Positions 6,184 to 9,489 of a stretch of DNA of 9,489 nucleotides are shown one piece after another (the first letter of the stretch is position 1; each line of letters starts with the position of its first letter). A program made the position numbers and the translations under genes. The stretch comes from Syntrophaceae bacterium UBA4059 (GTDB lineage: Bacteria; Desulfobacterota; Syntrophia; Syntrophales; Smithellaceae). A model generated the notes under the pieces. That model was not told the DNA's origin and searched no databases. It saw nothing but the letters and a program-made list of their open reading frames with translations. The DNA lies in contig DFZJ01000072.1 in assembly GCA_002382045.1 (NCBI GenBank), positions 1 through 9,489 of the forward strand, given 5' to 3'.

Positions 6184-6729
6184 TTACCGGATCATTGGCG
6201 GAATCTTCTTCATATCGATTTCCGTCACCGTCCCCGAACCACTGAGTGTATTGCCCACCGCCCGATAAAGTACCTGCCGGTTCATGTCCTGCAAGGTTAT
6301 AATAAATCCATCAGGAGCGATGGTCATAGTAAATGTTCTCAGGTTGTGATCTTTTATTTTTCCGCTGATGATTTTTGTTCCGTCTGTCTGAGTATTTACA
6401 GAATCAAGAATAACTTCATAATTCACATCGGCAAAGAAGCTGACAAGGAAAGCATTTGTTTCGGAATCTCTGACCGCCGCTCGACTGGCCGCCGCAGTGA
6501 AGGATTCAGGGATAATCTGCGGCGTGATGGTAATCTGCCCCTTTCGTAATTCGTGGGGCTGGTATTGGCTGATGACCATGGCTTTCGATTTTGCCAATCC
6601 TTCTTCCCGGGGCTGGACAAGCCATTGATCGGCGCCGTGCGCAATTGCAACGTAAACAAGCACAAACAGAATGAAAAGCGCCGGCACCCAGGCGGCGTTT
6701 TTATATGTACAGATATTTTGCAAGTTCAT
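6184..6729 (-). CDS. Secreted or anchored prodomain-like protein of a metalloprotease
   Basis: 181 aa. ATG at 6729 with AAGGAG at 6736-6741. A hydrophobic segment at residues 14-30 ending A-I-A acts as signal peptide or anchor. Residues about 60-178 read like the beta-rich propeptide that normally precedes reprolysin-like catalytic domains in one chain. Visible pieces are F-L-V-S-F-F-A-D, Y-E-V-I-L-D-S, I-S-G-K-I-K-D-H, F-T-M-T-I-A-P-D-G, V-L-Y-R-A-V-G-N and E-I-D-M-K-K-I-P-P. The family is judged from pattern memory only. Propeptides of this kind keep the enzyme inactive and help it fold. Here it is a separate gene with its own export signal, followed 21 nt later by the catalytic-domain gene with a second signal peptide. 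It starts 41 nt after the gspC-like stop, so it may be read with the T2SS genes. Confidence 0.65.
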   Translation of the reverse strand: MNLQNICTYKNAAWVPALFILFVLVYVAIAHGADQWLVQPREEGLAKSKAMVISQYQPHELRKGQITITPQIIPESFTAAASRAAVRDSETNAFLVSFFADVNYEVILDSVNTQTDGTKIISGKIKDHNLRTFTMTIAPDGFIITLQDMNRQVLYRAVGNTLSGSGTVTEIDMKKIPPMIR

Positions 6730-6770
6730 TACATTCTCCTTTTTGCGTTTTTTCCGGTCTATCGATAAAG

Positions 6771-7577
6771 TCAGCGACCCGTTGGCAACGGGAAGCCGGG
6801 GCCTGCACTCCGATGGATGGGAGGCGCCGGGCCGGGGCCGGCCGGCTGAACAACAGGCATCTGCGGCATGACCGGCATTTGAGGAATCGAAGGCGTCTTC
6901 GGCTTTGCCGCTGCTGCCTCAGTATCCTTTCTGTCTTTTTGATCGCGCAGATTCACCACCATTTTATCGTCTCCGCGCACCAGAACCAGCGTTTCGGGAT
7001 TGACTTCCGTAAGTTTGTAACCGCCGATCATTGCCCCCTGAACAATAGGCGTCTGACGCTTTCCCCTTCCCGGTGTCGCATAGGGATTTCTGACGTCTTC
7101 GATGTAGGCGATTCGTGTCTCGCCGTCGATGATCGCACCGTAAAAAATAATTTCGGGCCTGGAAATTTGACCTCCCGCTTTCTCTGAAGGCGCTTTCCTT
7201 TCTGAATGAAATAAGTTCTTTTCCGTCACGATGACATAATCCAGGGCTGTAGGCATGTTTTCAACAACCGCAACGGTTTCCTGTTTAGCCGTCTGTGTCC
7301 CGCCAAGTTTCGGCGGATCGGTTCTTGTCTCGAAAATGATAAACGGACGAAAGAAATCGTCTCGCGTAATGTCAAAATATTCTATGATATTAAGGCTTTC
7401 AACGGCAATATCCTCTGAATCCTGACGAACAGCGGCCTCTTCCACCCGCGGCATGTCCACTTTGATGTCGGTATCAAGCAACGGATAAACCCACGTGAAA
7501 AACAATCCGGCCGACATCGCTAAAAGAATTATATTTAAAACATTGACGCTTTTTAAAACGTATTGAACTTTACTCAT
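6771..7577 (-). CDS. gspC: GspC-like type II secretion inner-membrane protein
   Basis: 268 aa. Start ATG at 7577, 3 nt after the gspM stop, indicating translational coupling; the ribosome site is weak. A short cytoplasmic start is followed by one membrane segment (about 12-32). Periplasmic residues 115-212 resemble the GspC homology region: N-L-F-H (121-124), then I-I-F-Y-G-A-I-I-D-G-E-T-R-I-A-Y-I-E, and G-Y-K-L-T-E-V-N-P-E-T-L-V-L-V. In T2SS this domain contacts the secretin GspD and links it to the inner-membrane platform. Residues 213-268 are a charged stretch and a Pro/Met-rich tail (IPQMPVMPQMPV). No PDZ domain is seen; such tails or coiled coils replace PDZ in some GspC proteins. PilP, the type IV pilus analogue, is the main alternative, but the gspL-gspM context favours GspC. 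No gspD follows. Confidence 0.7.
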   Translation of the reverse strand: MSKVQYVLKSVNVLNIILLAMSAGLFFTWVYPLLDTDIKVDMPRVEEAAVRQDSEDIAVESLNIIEYFDITRDDFFRPFIIFETRTDPPKLGGTQTAKQETVAVVENMPTALDYVIVTEKNLFHSERKAPSEKAGGQISRPEIIFYGAIIDGETRIAYIEDVRNPYATPGRGKRQTPIVQGAMIGGYKLTEVNPETLVLVRGDDKMVVNLRDQKDRKDTEAAAAKPKTPSIPQMPVMPQMPVVQPAGPGPAPPIHRSAGPGFPLPTGR

Positions 7578-7580
7578 GAG

Positions 7581-8132
7581 CTATTGCCCCGCCAGCGCTG
7601 CAACCTTGAGTTTAACAATCAAATCCCGGGGATCGTTGTAATTGCGCACACGCATATCGACCTCTCTGACGACCAGGTAAGGGACCTGGGTTTCGATGGT
7701 CAGCAGGGTATCCGAGAGCGCCCGGATATCCGGGAATACTGCGTCAAATGTAACGCTGATCACTTTGAATTTGCCTTTCTCCTCCGTTTTTTCCACTCTT
7801 TCGCTGTTGATGACACCGTTTCTCCCCGTGATAATCCCCTTCACCGTATTCTGCAGGTTCGCGGAAGCGATAGCGATGGTCTGCGCCGCCATCATCTTGC
7901 CGTCTTCATTTTTCCTGGCCTGCCTGAGTTCGACGATTTGATTTTCCAACGACGGTTTCTGCGCGAGCAGCGCGGCATATTTTTTCAGCGTTTTCATTTT
8001 GGTGTCATGCTGATCTTTCATCTCCTCGGCCTGTCGATAAAGATTGACAATACCGTAATCATAAACCAGAAATCCGGCCAGAATGACTATCACGGGGATG
8101 GAGATGATCAGCAGTTTACTTTTTTGCATCAT
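7581..8132 (-). CDS. gspM: Type II secretion system protein GspM (GspM/PilO-like)
   Basis: 183 aa. Two adjacent ATGs (8132 and 8129) are possible; an AGAG lies shortly upstream. One membrane segment (about 6-25) is followed by a Lys/Gln-rich coiled coil (about 30-75) and a ferredoxin-like periplasmic domain (about 85-180). The latter contains V-K-G-I-I-T-G-R-N-G-V-I-N-S-E-R, V-T-F-D-A-V-F-P-D-I-R-A-L-S-D-T-L-L-T-I-E and L-V-V-R-E-V-D-M-R-V-R. This matches the bitopic GspM subtype seen with PilN-like GspL proteins. GspM partners with GspL in the inner-membrane platform of the T2SS. The reading frame overlaps the end of gspL by 17 nt, so the two are translated together. A PilO annotation would describe the same fold; the neighbours decide for T2SS. 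Confidence 0.78.
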   Translation of the reverse strand: MMQKSKLLIISIPVIVILAGFLVYDYGIVNLYRQAEEMKDQHDTKMKTLKKYAALLAQKPSLENQIVELRQARKNEDGKMMAAQTIAIASANLQNTVKGIITGRNGVINSERVEKTEEKGKFKVISVTFDAVFPDIRALSDTLLTIETQVPYLVVREVDMRVRNYNDPRDLIVKLKVAALAGQ

Positions 8133-9489
8133 ATTTCATCTCTGTTTTTATATTTTTTGCGTTGCTCTCCTTCTTCAGTTCCATCTTAATCACAAAACGA
8201 TCCTTATTCTGCCGGGGATCGCGATACGTGGGTGAGGCGAACTCGACTTTTTGAAAATGCTGAGAATTTTCCAGCTTCAGGATAATTTCCGTGGCGGATG
8301 CCGAAAACCCTTCTATGTCCACGGTCTTGTCCGTAATTTTCATACGCGTGAGCCAGGTATTCGGCGGCAGCATGGCCGTCATATCTTTGATGATGTTCAT
8401 CGTCAAATCGTTTTGTTTTTTGAAGTCATGAATCGCCTGAATGTCGCCGGCTATCGCCGCAACTTCATCTCTCAAGGCTTCCACTTTTTTTACGGCGGGC
8501 TTCAGCGCCCGAATACGCCGGTCCATTTCATCCAGTTTCTGCTGCTCATAACTCAGCGGCATCAGAAAATGAAAGGCGGTCATGGCCGCAATGGCCGTGA
8601 TTAATAATATCGTCAAAAAACGCGGCATGTGTTTCTGCGCCCGGTTGTCCCGGTTTAATAAATTGATGTTTTGCGGATCGGAACGAAAAACGCCGAGGGC
8701 ACCGCCCAGCGCCACGGCGGATAATTCTTTTTTTTGCTTCGGCACATTGAGTTTGTTGTCCATATCCAGGCTGGTAACTTTCATGCCCGAAAGTCTGTTG
8801 CGCAAAACATTGATTTGCCTTTCGTCCGCATCCATAACAATTGGCAGCCGCTTTCCATTCCGAATAAACTCATCACTGAGGGCGGTTACACGCTTGATGA
8901 TGCCTTCAATGGAAGACCCGCTTTCCGGATCCATGCTTTCGCAGGCGGAGCGATAAAGCAGGGAATTTTCAATCACGCCGTATTCATAAGCGCTGTTTCG
9001 CAACGATAAATAAATCGCATCCGCTTGAGGATAAGTGTTCTGTATCAGGCTCTTGATTGCAAAAGAACTGATGATGACTTTTTTAATATGGATATTTCTG
9101 ATTTGAAACGCTTCCTGATAACTCTGCACCCGGTCAGCCCGGGCAACCGCCAGCAAAATCTTTACATTTTTAAGATCTTCGCCAAGCACGGCATAATCAT
9201 AACAGGCATTATCTTTTGAAAGCGGCGTAAACCGGTCCAACTCAAAGGATATCACACTGGATAGATTTTCTCTGGCGGCCAGAGGCAATTCAGCTTGCTG
9301 AACCATCGTCCAGGCGCGAGGCAGGCAGAGAACAAAAACGGCTTTTGATATTTTGTGTTCATTGACAAAGCTGGAAACAACGCCGGCCAGGTATTCCGGA
9401 CTCAGAGGTTTGTTCTCTTCCGGTGGATAATAGCGGTAATGCCTGAAATGGGTTTGCCAGGGTGTTTTCTCGCCGTAAACCAGATAGAC
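8116..9489 (-). CDS. gspL: GspL-like protein with PilM/PilN architecture, 5' end outside the window
   Basis: 457 codons are visible and the frame is open to the window edge. The internal ATG at 9306 is not the start: the 61 codons before it continue the same fold (W-T-M-V-Q-Q-A-E-L-P-L). Residues about 1-285 of the fragment are the actin-like cytoplasmic part, with the GspL hallmark E-N-L-x(6)-F-E-L-D-R-F-T-P. A membrane segment lies at about 290-311, then a coiled coil (about 313-361), then a PilN-type domain: I-I-K-D-M-T-A-M-L-P-P-N-T-W-L-T-R, V-D-I-E-G-F-S-A-S-A and the F-V-I-K-M-E-L end. GspL bridges the GspE ATPase to the periplasmic platform. The stop lies inside the gspM start region. 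The alternative name is fused PilM-PilN. The missing N-terminus may be short. Confidence 0.8.
   Translation of the reverse strand, partial: VYLVYGEKTPWQTHFRHYRYYPPEENKPLSPEYLAGVVSSFVNEHKISKAVFVLCLPRAWTMVQQAELPLAARENLSSVISFELDRFTPLSKDNACYDYAVLGEDLKNVKILLAVARADRVQSYQEAFQIRNIHIKKVIISSFAIKSLIQNTYPQADAIYLSLRNSAYEYGVIENSLLYRSACESMDPESGSSIEGIIKRVTALSDEFIRNGKRLPIVMDADERQINVLRNRLSGMKVTSLDMDNKLNVPKQKKELSAVALGGALGVFRSDPQNINLLNRDNRAQKHMPRFLTILLITAIAAMTAFHFLMPLSYEQQKLDEMDRRIRALKPAVKKVEALRDEVAAIAGDIQAIHDFKKQNDLTMNIIKDMTAMLPPNTWLTRMKITDKTVDIEGFSASATEIILKLENSQHFQKVEFASPTYRDPRQNKDRFVIKMELKKESNAKNIKTEMKYDAKK

Noticed and set aside
1..9489. CRISPR arrays, tRNA/rRNA genes, insertion-sequence ends or integrases
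   Set aside because: No short spaced repeats, no cloverleaf or rRNA-like stretches, and no transposase or recombinase motifs were seen. Absence of terminal repeats around the ATPase gene also argues against a classic insertion sequence.

Overview
The window reads as a chromosomal stretch of a Gram-negative bacterium. All nine supported genes lie on the minus strand, so transcription runs from high to low coordinates. Type II secretion (T2SS) inner-membrane components, an LptC-like membrane-anchored protein, two lipoproteins and several signal-peptide-bearing secreted proteins all imply an outer membrane. The fused PilM/PilN-style GspL, the GspM/GspC order and the style of the secreted proteins suggest a Desulfobacterota (Syntrophus-like 'deltaproteobacterial') lineage. 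That placement is an impression from protein style, not a database result.

Right part (about 9489 to 5668): a tightly packed run of gspL (its 5' end lies beyond the window), gspM and a gspC-like gene. gspL and gspM overlap by 17 nt, and 3 nt separate gspM from gspC. Where the secretin gene gspD might be expected, two short genes follow: a secreted or anchored protein resembling the prodomain of bacterial reprolysin-like (M12-type) metalloproteases, and a secreted reprolysin-like catalytic domain. The catalytic gene stops inside its own zinc motif, after H-E-L-S, so it is a 3'-truncated remnant.

Middle (5661 to 4452): directly at that break lies an AAA+ (AAA_14)/DUF4143 ATPase gene with its own -10 box and an 11-bp inverted repeat over its promoter. 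It looks like an independent cargo gene that arrived at, or was fused to, the broken protease gene. It is followed by a DUF4907-type lipoprotein gene (4380 to 3877).

Left part (3786 to 1): a good TTGACA promoter and a leader containing an 11-bp inverted repeat precede a three-gene run: an LptC-like small anchored protein, an unrecognised lipoprotein with two conserved-looking cysteines, and a large secreted zinc protease (829 aa). The protease carries an HExxH zincin domain, seven 35-residue W-rich repeats (105 bp in DNA, nearly identical in the centre) and a LamG/concanavalin-like C-terminal domain. The last 190 bases hold two strong hairpins and no gene.

Working model (inference): the T2SS genes and the secreted metalloproteases form a secretion-and-substrate neighbourhood. 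One protease (the split prodomain/catalytic pair) has been destroyed, while the other (the repeat protein) is intact. A poly-G tract of 10 sits just behind the active site of the intact one.
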